Shown piece by piece: positions 8,430 to 20,388 of a stretch of DNA of 64,000 bases. Under the pieces are notes generated by a model. The model saw only the letters and a program-made list of their open reading frames with translations, did no database searches and was not told the DNA's origin. Position 1 is the first letter of the stretch. The number at the start of each line of letters is the position of its first letter. A program made the position numbers and the translations under genes. The DNA lies in assembly GCF_002968635.1 (NCBI RefSeq), contig NZ_PVBN01000004.1:62001-126000 (forward strand). Direction: 5' to 3'. Origin of the DNA: Neorhizobium alkalisoli. GTDB lineage: Bacteria; Pseudomonadota; Alphaproteobacteria; Rhizobiales; Rhizobiaceae.

Positions 8430-8678
8430 ATGCACGTCATTCTTATTCTGTCTGCCGTGTTCTTGACAGCCGGCACTGCCCAAGCTGGAAGCCAGTCGTC
8501 GAATACGAGCTCGGACAGCTCGTCCAACAACGGCGTCGTGCGCCAGCGGGTTGTCGATACATATTGCGAAGATGGCTATTGCGAGCGCTATGTCCGGCAA
8601 CGGATATTCCGCCAAGACCGGCGCGATGGCCGGCACGGCGAGCGACGTTATCGCGAGCGATTCCACGACGACGATTGA
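8430..8678 (+). CDS. Small secreted protein, unknown function
   Basis: This 82-residue protein begins with a good Sec signal peptide (residues 1-19, cleavage after A-Q-A). The mature part opens with a Ser/Asn-rich stretch (20-35), then R-V-V-D-T-Y-C-E-D-G-Y-C, whose two cysteines could form a periplasmic disulfide, and ends in an Arg/Asp/His-rich tail. A ribosome site GGAAGGAGAG lies 8-15 bases before the ATG, which supports real translation. I recognise no family; similar short exported proteins are common in rhizobia. Nothing around it points to a role. Confidence 0.65.
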   Translation: MHVILILSAVFLTAGTAQAGSQSSNTSSDSSSNNGVVRQRVVDTYCEDGYCERYVRQRIFRQDRRDGRHGERRYRERFHDDD

Positions 8679-8958
8679 TGTCGGCGCCAGATCAGAACGA
8701 TTTTGCGGCGGCGATTGTTTTGGTGCGCCGTTGCGGCACGGCCTCTATCGGACAAGAGCAAAAGAAAGCCGGAACCGCGGTCAGGGAAACCGTCGGCTCC
8801 GGCCAAGCAAGGGCTGAAGCGAAGGGACGAATGGAGCTTCAACCACAGAGGCAGTCTGCCTTCCAATGATCCATGTTCTATCAGATCGCGTCTGAACGGC
8901 GCCAAAACCGGTCGTTCATATGGCGTTCAGGCGCAGAACCGGTTTCTTCAAAAAAGGC
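8679..8958. other. Gene-free stretch upstream of the heat-shock promoter
   Basis: Open frames here have no ribosome sites or family resemblance. A nested hairpin is visible, with GCCGGA (8768-8773) pairing TCCGGC (8798-8803) and CGGT (8778-8781) pairing ACCG (8789-8792), but no U-run follows. Two loosely similar segments, GGCGC(C)A(A/G)AACCGGT, occur near 8900 and 8930. Confidence 0.45.
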
Positions 8959-8987
8959 CTTGAAGCGGGAAAATTCAATTCCCATCT
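8959..8987 (+). promoter_or_regulatory. RpoH (sigma-32) heat-shock promoter
   Basis: CTTGAA (8959-8964, preceded by GC) and CCATCT (8982-8987) are separated by exactly 17 bases. This matches the alphaproteobacterial RpoH consensus CTTGAA-N17-CCATNT. Transcription should start near 8993-8995, giving a leader of about 100 nt that contains the ROSE-like hairpin. Confidence 0.78.
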
Positions 8988-8992
8988 CAGTC

Positions 8993-9094
8993 CTGCGGGC
9001 GCCGATGAGGGTCCGCTGAACGGCTCCGGCATCGCCAGAAAGGGATGTCGAAGGCTAAATCCAAACCGCAACGTCGCTTCCCAAGGAGGACAAT
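8993..9094 (+). promoter_or_regulatory. ROSE-like RNA thermometer in the ibpA leader
   Basis: The leader of the small heat-shock gene folds so that its Shine-Dalgarno site is masked. In the last hairpin (9073-9091), GTC-(G)-CTTC pairs with GGAGGAC around the loop CCAA. One unpaired G (9076) bulges opposite the Shine-Dalgarno, and the 5' arm contains TCGCT; both are hallmarks of ROSE elements (U-Y-G-C-U with a bulged G). An upstream stem, GGC...GATG with CATC-GCC (about 9000-9050), fits the usual multi-hairpin design. At heat-shock temperature the weak G-U-containing stem should melt and allow translation. Confidence 0.83.
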
Positions 9095-9577
9095 ATGCGT
9101 CACGTCGATTTTTCCCCCCTCTACCGCTCCACCGTCGGCTTCGACCGTCTTTTCAATCTGCTCGACAGCCGTAGCGTTGCCGACCAGACTCCGAGCTATC
9201 CGCCCTACAATATCGAGCGGACAGGCGAGAATACCTATCGCATCACCATGGCCGTTGCCGGTTTCGACGAAAAGGAACTTTCGCTCGAAGCCCATGCCCA
9301 TGTTCTGACCGTGAAGGGTGAAAAGAGCGAAGAAGAAGCCGATGGCCAGAGCGAATATCTCTACCGCGGCATCGCCAAGCGCGCCTTCGAGCGCCGCTTC
9401 CAGCTCGCCGACCATGTCGAGGTCCAGTCCGCTTCTCTGAAGAACGGCCTGCTTCACATCGATCTTCTCCGGAACATCCCTGATGCCATGAAGCCCCGCC
9501 GCATCGCGATTGCAGCGGAAGCCGGTGATACCGCAAAGCAGATCGAGGCCCAGGTCGCCCCGCAGCAGATCAACTGA
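9095..9577 (+). CDS. ibpA: Small heat-shock protein (IbpA-type Hsp20)
   Basis: This is a class A small heat-shock chaperone of 160 residues, which holds unfolding proteins for refolding by DnaK and ClpB. The N-terminus (F-S-P-L-Y-R-S then G-F-D-R-L-F) is almost that of E. coli IbpA. The alpha-crystallin domain spans about residues 35-135, with the conserved A-G-F motif near 50 and the I-D-L segment (L-H-I-D-L-L) near 126-131. The C-terminal tail carries a short A/Q-rich extension. Control is doubly heat-dependent: an RpoH promoter at 8959 and a ROSE-like thermometer that hides the AGGAGG at 9084-9089. A strong terminator follows at 9619. Confidence 0.95.
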   Translation: MRHVDFSPLYRSTVGFDRLFNLLDSRSVADQTPSYPPYNIERTGENTYRITMAVAGFDEKELSLEAHAHVLTVKGEKSEEEADGQSEYLYRGIAKRAFERRFQLADHVEVQSASLKNGLLHIDLLRNIPDAMKPRRIAIAAEAGDTAKQIEAQVAPQQIN

Positions 9578-9618
9578 TCCTCGGCCCCAAGACCTCCAGC
9601 CGAGGGTAGCAAGCCCCG

Positions 9619-9647
9619 CGGCCCTTCCGAAAGGAAGGGCCGTTTTT
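9619..9647 (+). terminator. Rho-independent terminator of ibpA
   Basis: A nine-base-pair stem, GGCCCTTCC (9620-9628) with GGAAGGGCC (9633-9641), closed by a GAAA tetraloop, is followed by GTTTTT. Confidence 0.9.
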
Positions 9648-9661
9648 CGTTTGCGCAAGAG

Positions 9662-9709
9662 TTTGACGAAGGGCGTCAATTTCCCTTATTGTATCGACAA
9701 TGTAGATAC
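9662..9709 (+). promoter_or_regulatory. Promoter and likely MazE operator of the toxin-antitoxin pair
   Basis: TTTGAC (9662-9667) and CTTATT (9685-9690) are 17 bases apart and look like a sigma-70 promoter. Overlapping its downstream edge is GTATC-N9-GATAC (9691-9709), with an inner ATTGT/ACAAT pair (9688-9701). This is a plausible operator for autorepression by MazE and MazEF, which is usual for such pairs. Confidence 0.6.
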
Positions 9710-9723
9710 CCTGGAGAATAGCG

Positions 9724-9966
9724 ATGCGCGTGACGGTAAAAAAGTGGGGAAATAGCGCCTCGGTGCGAATCCCCGCAGCCATCATGGAAGCCGCCAGGCT
9801 GCAGGTCGATACGGTCGTTGACGTGTCGGAAGAAAATGGACGCATCATCATCGAGCCGATGCGGGAGGCTGAATTCGATCTGGATCAGCTTGTTGCAGGC
9901 ATCACGCCCGACAACCTGCATGATGAAGTGGATTTCGGGCCGCCGATGGGTAAGGAAGCGCTGTGA
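9724..9966 (+). CDS. mazE: Antitoxin, MazE/AbrB-type
   Basis: This 80-residue antitoxin starts with a swapped-hairpin AbrB/SpoVT DNA-binding domain (K-K-W-G-N-S-A-S-V-R-I-P, residues 6-17, then an A-A-R-L-Q-V segment), the classic MazE N-terminus. The acidic C-terminal half (about 50-80) would wrap and neutralise the toxin. The gene is expected to repress its own promoter with the palindrome at 9691-9709. Its stop overlaps the toxin start (GTGA at 9963-9966), the usual coupling that keeps the antitoxin in excess. Confidence 0.9.
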   Translation: MRVTVKKWGNSASVRIPAAIMEAARLQVDTVVDVSEENGRIIIEPMREAEFDLDQLVAGITPDNLHDEVDFGPPMGKEAL

Positions 9967-10301
9967 CATCGGCGTCCTATGTTCCCGACGCAGGCGATAT
10001 CGTTTGGCTGCAGTTCTCACCTCAGGCAGGCCATGAGCAGGCGGGTCGCCGGTCGGCGGTCGTGTTGAGTCCGGCCAGCTACAACCGCTTCGGGTTGATG
10101 CTGTGTTGCCCGATGACGACGAAACGGAAGGGATATCCATTCGAAGTGGCGATCGCCGGTGACTCGGAGAGCGTCGTGCTGGCCGATCAGGTCAAGAGCC
10201 TCGACTGGCGGGCACGCAATGCGCAACGCAAGGGCAGGGTCTCCGCTCAGGAGCTTTCACAAATAAGAGCAAAGGCCGGGGCGTTGATCGGGAAGCCGTG
10301 A
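9963..10301 (+). CDS. mazF: mRNA-interferase toxin, MazF/ChpB-type
   Basis: This 112-residue protein is a PemK/MazF-fold endoribonuclease that cleaves mRNA at short sequences and so stops growth when the antitoxin is lost. Family marks are P-D-A-G-D-I-V-W (8-15), the loop with the catalytic arginine before A-V-V-L-S-P (about 30-38), and C-P-M-T-T-K (about 49-54) with the catalytic threonine. The start is GTG at 9963, overlapping the antitoxin stop by four bases. Length is normal. The cleavage motif cannot be read from sequence. The pair may serve stress response or plasmid-like stabilisation; chromosomal copies are common. Confidence 0.9.
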   Translation: MTSASYVPDAGDIVWLQFSPQAGHEQAGRRSAVVLSPASYNRFGLMLCCPMTTKRKGYPFEVAIAGDSESVVLADQVKSLDWRARNAQRKGRVSAQELSQIRAKAGALIGKP

Positions 10302-10313
10302 GCAGCTTCTTTT

Positions 10314-11312
10314 TCATATCGCTGCGGCTACAGCAGTCGTTTCGCTTTGCTTCAGTCGGTCGGCATATTTCTGAGCGATGACGGCGCAGATCATCAGCTG
10401 GATCTGGTGGAAGAGCATCAGCGGCAGGACGATCGCGCCGATCGATGCCGACTGGCTGGCGAAGATCGCATTGGCCATCGGCACGCCGCTCGCCAGCGAC
10501 TTTTTCGAGCCACAGAAGGTGAGGGTGATCTCGTCTTCCTTCGAGAAGCCGAGCGCCCGGCTGCCGAACATGGTGAGGCAGAGCACGATCGCGAGCAGTC
10601 CTACGTCAAGCAGGATGACGACGCCGATATCTGCCGCCGAGAAGGTATGCCAGAGGCCTTCCACCACGGCTTCCGAGAAGGCGAGATAGACGACCATCAG
10701 GATCGAGCCGCGATCGACCGGGGCAAGGATCTTCTTTTTCGAGCGGATCCAGTCGCCGATCCACGGCTGCAGGAGCTGGCCCGCCACGAAGGGCGCCAGG
10801 AGCTGCAGGAGGATTTTTTCCAGCGCATCCATGGAGAAGCCGGCGTCGCCCGTGGTCGACAGCAGGATGCCCGCGAGCAGCGGCGTCAGGAACATGCCCA
10901 GGATGTTGGAGCCGGAGGCCGCGCACACCGCTGCCGGCACGTTGCCGCCCGCCATCGAGGTGAACGCGATCGAGGACTGGACCGTGGACGGCAGGACGCA
11001 GAGGAAGAGGATGCCCATGTAGAGCGGCGAGGGGAGGATATTCTCCGGAATGAAGCCGATCGCGAGCCCCATGAGCGGGAAGACGGCAAAGGTCGTCGCG
11101 AGGATCGTCAGATGCAGGCGCCAGTGCAGGACGCCGGCCACCACGACATCCCGCGACAGCCGCGCGCCGTGCAGAAAGAAAAGGAGGCCGATGGCGATAT
11201 CCGTCGCGATGCCAAACCAGTCGGCTGCCTCTCCCCTAATGGGAAGGACGGACGCCACGATGACGGTGCAGACGAGAAGGACGGTGAAGCGGTCCGGCAG
11301 AAAGCGGCTCAT
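10314..11312 (-). CDS. Bile acid:sodium symporter-like transporter (SBF-like, YfeH type)
   Basis: This 332-residue inner-membrane protein has nine or ten hydrophobic helices and resembles the SBF-like / YfeH branch of bile acid:sodium symporters. Helix-rich segments include L-L-F-F-L-H-G-A (about 48-55), the V-L-P-S-T-V-Q-S-S motif (about 105-113) and the late G-S-K-K-S-L-A-S-G (about 267-275), a family signature in the crossover region. Substrate is unknown; bacterial members carry organic anions. The ATG at 11312 is chosen because it matches family N-termini (S-R-F-L-P-D-x-F); the upstream in-frame extension is poor. It is divergent from a LysR-type gene 87 bases away, which probably controls it. 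Confidence 0.87.
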   Translation of the reverse strand: MSRFLPDRFTVLLVCTVIVASVLPIRGEAADWFGIATDIAIGLLFFLHGARLSRDVVVAGVLHWRLHLTILATTFAVFPLMGLAIGFIPENILPSPLYMGILFLCVLPSTVQSSIAFTSMAGGNVPAAVCAASGSNILGMFLTPLLAGILLSTTGDAGFSMDALEKILLQLLAPFVAGQLLQPWIGDWIRSKKKILAPVDRGSILMVVYLAFSEAVVEGLWHTFSAADIGVVILLDVGLLAIVLCLTMFGSRALGFSKEDEITLTFCGSKKSLASGVPMANAIFASQSASIGAIVLPLMLFHQIQLMICAVIAQKYADRLKQSETTAVAAAI

Positions 11313-11378
11313 GAACAAATTCCTCGATCCGAGGCTTTTGCAATCGTTCATCATGAAGCAGGATGCAAACACTAACAG

Positions 11379-11397
11379 TTATCATGGAAGTAGATAA
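11379..11397. promoter_or_regulatory. LysR-type operator palindrome (TTATC-N9-GATAA)
   Basis: A perfect inverted repeat, TTATC (11379-11383) and GATAA (11393-11397), contains the T-N11-A signature. It sits directly before the LysR gene and in the shared divergent region with the transporter, where an autoregulating LysR protein would bind. Confidence 0.6.
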
Positions 11398-11399
11398 TC

Positions 11400-12257
11400 A
11401 TGCTGAACCTCGCGCATCTGAACAGTTTCGTCATGCTGCAGCAGACGGGAAGCTTTACGGAGGCGGCGGCCCGATTGGGGATCGGGCAATCGACGGTGAC
11501 GCAGCATATCCAGCGGCTCGAAAAGTCGCTCGGGCGGCAGCTCGTCTTTCGCGACACGCATCAGGTCAAGCTGACGGCGGAGGGCGAGGCGCTGCTCGGT
11601 TATGCCCGCGGTATGCTGGATCTCGACGGCAAGGTCGCCTCGCTTTTCGGCGAAAGCCGGTTGCGGGGGCGGCTGAGGCTGGGAGTGTCGGAGGATGTGG
11701 TCGCCAACAGGCTCACTTCCATTCTGGAGGATTTCATTCGCCTCTATCCGCTGGTCGATCTGGAACTGACCGTGGCGCTTTCGGCCGTGCTCTACCAGAT
11801 GCAGGATGCCGGCGACCTCGACCTCGTGCTCGCCAAGCGGCATATCGGCGAGACGCAAGGGCGGCTTCTCTATCGCGAGCCGCTGGTCTGGCTGGCGCGC
11901 GATCCGGAGCATGTGCTTTCGCGGAGTGACGTGCTGCCGCTGATCGCCTTTCCGCCGCCTTCCATCACGAGACGGGTGGCGCAGGAAACCCTCGATCGGG
12001 AGAAGATGGCGTGGCGGATCGTCTGCACTTGCGGCAGCCTGAGCGGTCTTACGGCGGCGGCGCGGGCGGGGATGGGCGTTCTGGTGCAGCCTCGCAGCAT
12101 GGCGCCTGCGGGCCTCAAGGAAGTGCCCGCCGATCGCCTGCCGGTTCTGGAGGATGTGGAATTCGTGCTGGTGTCGCGGCGAGGGGCGGACGCCGCGCTG
12201 ACGGAAGCGCTGTCGGACCTCATTGCGGCGCGGATCGCGCCGCAGCGTCAGACGTAA
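11400..12257 (+). CDS. LysR-type transcriptional regulator
   Basis: This 285-residue regulator has a winged helix-turn-helix at about 5-62 (F-T-E-A-A-A-R-L-G-I-G-Q-S-T-V-T-Q-H motif at 19-36) and a LysR substrate-binding domain from about 90 to the end. It is transcribed away from the SBF-like transporter and its start is three bases from a TTATC-N9-GATAA palindrome, so it most likely controls both genes in response to the transported compound. The effector is unknown. The gene is convergent with the threonine aldolase gene, with only six bases between stops. Confidence 0.92.
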   Translation: MLNLAHLNSFVMLQQTGSFTEAAARLGIGQSTVTQHIQRLEKSLGRQLVFRDTHQVKLTAEGEALLGYARGMLDLDGKVASLFGESRLRGRLRLGVSEDVVANRLTSILEDFIRLYPLVDLELTVALSAVLYQMQDAGDLDLVLAKRHIGETQGRLLYREPLVWLARDPEHVLSRSDVLPLIAFPPPSITRRVAQETLDREKMAWRIVCTCGSLSGLTAAARAGMGVLVQPRSMAPAGLKEVPADRLPVLEDVEFVLVSRRGADAALTEALSDLIAARIAPQRQT

Positions 12258-12263
12258 GCGCGA

Positions 12264-13313
12264 TCAGCCGCGGCAAATCGACAGGAACTGGTCGACGTCC
12301 TCTTCGGTCGTCGCGAAGCTGGTGACCATGCGGATCAGCATTTCATCCGTTCCGACCGTTTCCGGCATGTCGCGGGGCTCCAGCCAGTCGTAGAATTTTG
12401 CGCCCTTTTCCTCCGCCGCCCTGGCCGAAGCCTTCGGAAGGATGGCGAAGACCTCGTTGGCGCCGGTCGGCCAGGCGAGGCGGGCGCTGTTGAGCGAGCC
12501 GAAGCCCGCCCGCAAGCGGTCCGCCATGGTATTCGCGTGGCCGGCGAGGCCGAGCCAGAGATCGTCCTTGAGGTAGGCTTCGAACTGGGCGGCGATGAAG
12601 CGTGATTTCGAGAACAACTGGGCGGTGCGCTTGCGCAGGAAGGCGAAGTCCTTGGCAAGGCCGGGATCGAAGAAGACGATCGCTTCGGCACACCAGCAGC
12701 CGTTCTTGGTGCCGCCGAAGGACAGCACATCGACACCGCGTTTCCAGGTCATTTCGGCCGGCGTCGCGCCGAGCGCCATCAGCGCATTGGCAAAGCGCGC
12801 GCCGTCCATGTGAAGCGGCAGGCCGTTCGTCTTGGCGATCCTGGCGATCTCTTCGATCTCATCCAGCGTGTAGATGGTGCCGGCCTCGGTCGCCTGGGTC
12901 ATCGTCACCGCGGCGGCGCGGCCGTGGTGGACGGCATCCTGCGGATAACGAGCGATGCGTTCGACGAGATTGGCGGTCAGCATCTTGCCGTTCGGCCCCT
13001 CGACCGGCACCATTCGCATGCCGCTGAAAAAATCGGGCGCGCCGCATTCGTCCTCGATGACATGCGCTTCGGAATGGCAGAAGACGACCCCGCCGGTCTT
13101 CGCAACGCTCGCGAGCGACAGGGAATTGGCGGCGGTGCCGGTGGCGACGAAAAAAACGGCCACTTCGCGTTCGAAGACTTCGTTGAACCGCTGCTCGATG
13201 GCCTGGTCGAGTTCGCTGGTGCCGTAGGCTGCGGCAAACCGGGTCGATTCCTTCGACAGGCGTTCATTGATGGCGGGATGGGCGCCGGCCCAGTTGTCGG
13301 AAGCAAAAAACAT
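12264..13313 (-). CDS. ltaE: Low-specificity L-threonine aldolase
   Basis: This PLP enzyme of 349 residues (fold type I) splits L-threonine or L-allo-threonine to glycine and acetaldehyde. Seen in sequence are F-A-S-D-N (3-7), the stacking and catalytic histidine in C-H-S-E-A-H (79-84), H-M-D-G-A-R-F (168-174) with the aspartate that holds the pyridine ring, and the Schiff-base lysine Lys203 in S-F-G-G-T-K-N-G. Length is usual for the family. The ATG at 13313 is taken because M-F-F-A-S-D-N is the family start. The neighbourhood ltaE-gltB is, as I recall, shared by several rhizobia. Confidence 0.92.
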   Translation of the reverse strand: MFFASDNWAGAHPAINERLSKESTRFAAAYGTSELDQAIEQRFNEVFEREVAVFFVATGTAANSLSLASVAKTGGVVFCHSEAHVIEDECGAPDFFSGMRMVPVEGPNGKMLTANLVERIARYPQDAVHHGRAAAVTMTQATEAGTIYTLDEIEEIARIAKTNGLPLHMDGARFANALMALGATPAEMTWKRGVDVLSFGGTKNGCWCAEAIVFFDPGLAKDFAFLRKRTAQLFSKSRFIAAQFEAYLKDDLWLGLAGHANTMADRLRAGFGSLNSARLAWPTGANEVFAILPKASARAAEEKGAKFYDWLEPRDMPETVGTDEMLIRMVTSFATTEEDVDQFLSICRG

Positions 13314-13786
13314 GGAAGGCACCTTGGATGGTCTTTGAAAAGCGAGCCGGAGCTTAAGCGTTTTGGTCCGGTAATCAACGGTCAAAGGCCAGGTCGCACG
13401 GCGGACCTATGTCGAGGGCAATGAACTGAATCCTTTTCTCCGGTCTGCGTAATTAAATTTCTCCAAATTCAACTCTCCGGCAAGCTCGTGTCGTTTGAGC
13501 TGCGGATTTTTGCGGAGCTGCTCTTGTTAAGAATTCATATCTGTGGCATAGAAATTGAAAATTAGGACAGAATAGCTGACCTAATTCGCGGAGCGGGACG
13601 GGCCTCAAACCTCTCTTTCCCGCTGACGAAGACGCCGATCCGGGTTATGCTGCGCTTGCTAAGGCGGCAGCGGACGCTGGAGCGGCGCCATCGCATGAGT
13701 AAGGGATGGCGGAAATCCTGTCATCCAGAAGAGACAATAGAGAGCCACTTTGCCCGCTCGAGATGCGGCCAACAGGAGGAATGACG
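13314..13786. other. Upstream region of the glutamate synthase operon
   Basis: This 473-base gap between divergent ltaE and gltB holds no convincing gene. It has an AT-rich segment (about 13450-13480) that stands out from the GC-rich surroundings. A weak promoter-like pair is CTTGTT (13523) and CATAGA (13547), 18 bases apart. A perfect inverted repeat follows at 13560-13586. The gltB leader would be about 230 bases. Confidence 0.5.
13560..13586. promoter_or_regulatory. AATTAGG-N13-CCTAATT palindrome upstream of gltB
   Basis: A perfect seven-base inverted repeat with a 13-base spacer lies about 200 bases before gltB and just after the promoter-like sequence. Position and symmetry suit a dimeric regulator such as an Lrp- or GntR-type protein, but the binding protein is not known. 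Confidence 0.4.
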
Positions 13787-18516
<4,730 letters not shown>

Positions 18517-18520
<4 letters not shown>

Positions 18521-18684
18521 TCCGTCGGCCGACCCTTCATCGGCTGATCGCCGTGGCGATCGCGGTTGCCGTACCGGCGGCCGTGTTCACAGCGAGCGGC
18601 GACGTCGCAATCGAATTTATGGTGCTGGGGGCGGTTCTAGGTTTCGCCTACTGGTACTGGGGTCCTACGGGAACCCTGTTTTGA
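18517..18684 (+). CDS. Small membrane protein between gltB and gltD
   Basis: This 55-residue protein starts at a GTG that overlaps the gltB stop (GTGA, 18517-18520) and ends 12 bases before gltD. It has a basic N-terminus (R-R-P-T-L-H-R), a membrane segment at about 10-25 and a second at about 31-46, and ends [10 protein letters not shown]. Overlap with gltB and tight spacing to gltD indicate an operon member that is translationally coupled. A small gene at the same place is, as I recall, annotated in Sinorhizobium. Function is unknown; it might tether or regulate glutamate synthase at the membrane, which is speculation. Confidence 0.7.
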
Positions 18685-18696
18685 AGAGGGAAAAAC

Positions 18697-20151
18697 ATGG
18701 GCAAGGTAACGGGTTTCCTGGAAATCGACCGGCAGGTGGCGAAGTATCAGCCGGCGTCGGACCGCATCCGCCATTTCCGCGAATTCACCATCCCGATGTC
18801 GGATGCGGAAGTCACCAAGCAGGCGGCGCGCTGCATGGACTGTGGCATTCCCTATTGCCATGGCCCGACCGGCTGTCCGGTTCATAACCAGATCCCGGAC
18901 TGGAACGACCTCGTCTACAACAACAAGTGGGAAGAGGCGATCCGCAACCTCCATTCCACCAACAACTTCCCGGAATTCACCGGCCGCGTCTGCCCGGCAC
19001 CCTGCGAGGAAGCCTGCACCCTGAACCTCGAGGATGCGCCGGTCGCCATCAAGACCGTCGAACAGGCGATCGCCGACAAGGCCTACGAGCTCGGCTTCAT
19101 CGCGCCACAGCCGGCCACGGTGCACACCGGCAGACGAGTGGCCGTCATCGGCTCCGGCCCCGCCGGCATGGCGGCTGCCCAGCAGCTCGGCCGCGCCGGT
19201 CACGAAGTGCATGTCTACGAGCGCGAATCGAAGCCCGGCGGCCTGCTGCGCTATGGCATTCCCGACTTCAAGATGGAGAAGAACTTCATCGACCGCCGCG
19301 TCGAGCAGATGAAGGGCGAGGGCGTCACCTTCCATACCGGCGTCAACGTCGGCGTCGACATGCCCGTCGAGCAGCTTATCGCCGAGCACGATGCCGTGCT
19401 CTATTGCGGCGGCTCGGAAACTCCGCGTCCGGCCGGCATTCCCGGGGCCGACCTGCACGGCGTCTACGATGCCATGCCCTATCTCGTGCAGCAGAACCGC
19501 CGCATCGGTCGCGAGAACATCGACAGTGTCGCCTGGTCGTCCGATCCGATCCTGGCTGGCGCCAAGCATGTGGTCGTCGTCGGCGGTGGCGACACCGCGT
19601 CGGACTGTGTCGGTACGGCCTTCCGCCAGGGCGCCGTCAAGGTGACCCAGCTCGACATCCGCCCGCAGCCGCCGGAAAAGGAAGACAAGCTCGCCGTCTG
19701 GCCCTTCTGGGCGACCAAGATGCGCACCTCGTCCTCCCAGGCCGAAGGCGCGGTCCGCGAATTCCAGGTCGCGACGCTCGAATTCATCGGCGAGGACGGC
19801 CAGCTCACCGGCGTGCGCTGCTGCGAGGTGGACGACCGCCGCCGGCCGATCGCCGGCACGGATTTCATCATCAAGGCCGACCTCGCCTTCATCGCGATCG
19901 GCTTCTCCGGCCCGCTGACCGACGGCGTTCTGGCAGAACTCGACGGCAAGCTGACCCTCAATGTCGACCGCCGCGGGTCGACCAACGTCGTCGCCAACGA
20001 ACGTGACTACAAGACTTCGGTCGACAAGTTCTGGACGGCAGGCGACGTCCGCCGCGGCCAGTCGCTGGTGGTCTGGGCGATCCGCGAAGGCCGCCAGGCC
20101 GCCCGCGCGATCGATGAGGCGCTTATGGGAAGCTCGGTCCTGCCGCGGTAA
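18697..20151 (+). CDS. gltD: Glutamate synthase (NADPH) small subunit
   Basis: This 484-residue small subunit takes electrons from NADPH and passes them over FAD and iron-sulfur clusters to the large subunit. The N-terminal cluster domain has cysteines 46, 49, 54, 60 and 99, 103, 107. The FAD-binding motif V-I-G-S-G-P-A-G (150-157) and the NADPH-binding V-V-G-G-G-D-T-A-S-D (about 290-300) are both intact. The ATG at 18697 follows GAGGG by eight bases. It is the last gene of the gltB operon; a RIME-like palindrome follows and may terminate or stabilise the transcript. Confidence 0.96.
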   Translation: MGKVTGFLEIDRQVAKYQPASDRIRHFREFTIPMSDAEVTKQAARCMDCGIPYCHGPTGCPVHNQIPDWNDLVYNNKWEEAIRNLHSTNNFPEFTGRVCPAPCEEACTLNLEDAPVAIKTVEQAIADKAYELGFIAPQPATVHTGRRVAVIGSGPAGMAAAQQLGRAGHEVHVYERESKPGGLLRYGIPDFKMEKNFIDRRVEQMKGEGVTFHTGVNVGVDMPVEQLIAEHDAVLYCGGSETPRPAGIPGADLHGVYDAMPYLVQQNRRIGRENIDSVAWSSDPILAGAKHVVVVGGGDTASDCVGTAFRQGAVKVTQLDIRPQPPEKEDKLAVWPFWATKMRTSSSQAEGAVREFQVATLEFIGEDGQLTGVRCCEVDDRRRPIAGTDFIIKADLAFIAIGFSGPLTDGVLAELDGKLTLNVDRRGSTNVVANERDYKTSVDKFWTAGDVRRGQSLVVWAIREGRQAARAIDEALMGSSVLPR

Positions 20152-20189
20152 GGCGGCAGACGGAATTCAGTAACGTTGGAGCCAGCATG

Positions 20190-20359
20190 CCCCCTATGGC
20201 CTGCCGGCCATCTCCCCCACGGGTGGGGAGATTACAAACGGCATGACCTTCCCGCCCAATGGACGGTGCGGCAGTCGACAACGATTGTTGTTTGGGGAAA
20301 CCGGTGCGCCCAGCCAATCTCCCTACCTGTGGGAGAGATGCCCGGCAGGGCAGAGGGGG
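20190..20359. repeat. RIME-type palindromic intergenic repeat
   Basis: Two arms of 44 bases in inverted orientation (20190-20233 and 20316-20359) match each other at about 37 of 44 positions and enclose an 82-base centre. Each arm has its own smaller hairpin (CTCCCCCAC...GTGGGGAG on the left). The arm text, with C-C-C-T-G-C-C-G-G-G-C-A-T-C-T-C-C-C, is typical of Rhizobium-specific intergenic mosaic elements. It sits between convergent gltD and the SGNH-like gene, a favoured site for such elements. Confidence 0.8.
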
Positions 20360-20388
20360 CGATCTTGCTCCGGCGCCAGCGGTGACTA

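Noticed and set aside
10347-11375. 342-codon plus-strand frame over the SBF-like transporter
   Set aside because: Extremely Asp/Arg/His-rich, typical of the antisense of a membrane-protein gene.
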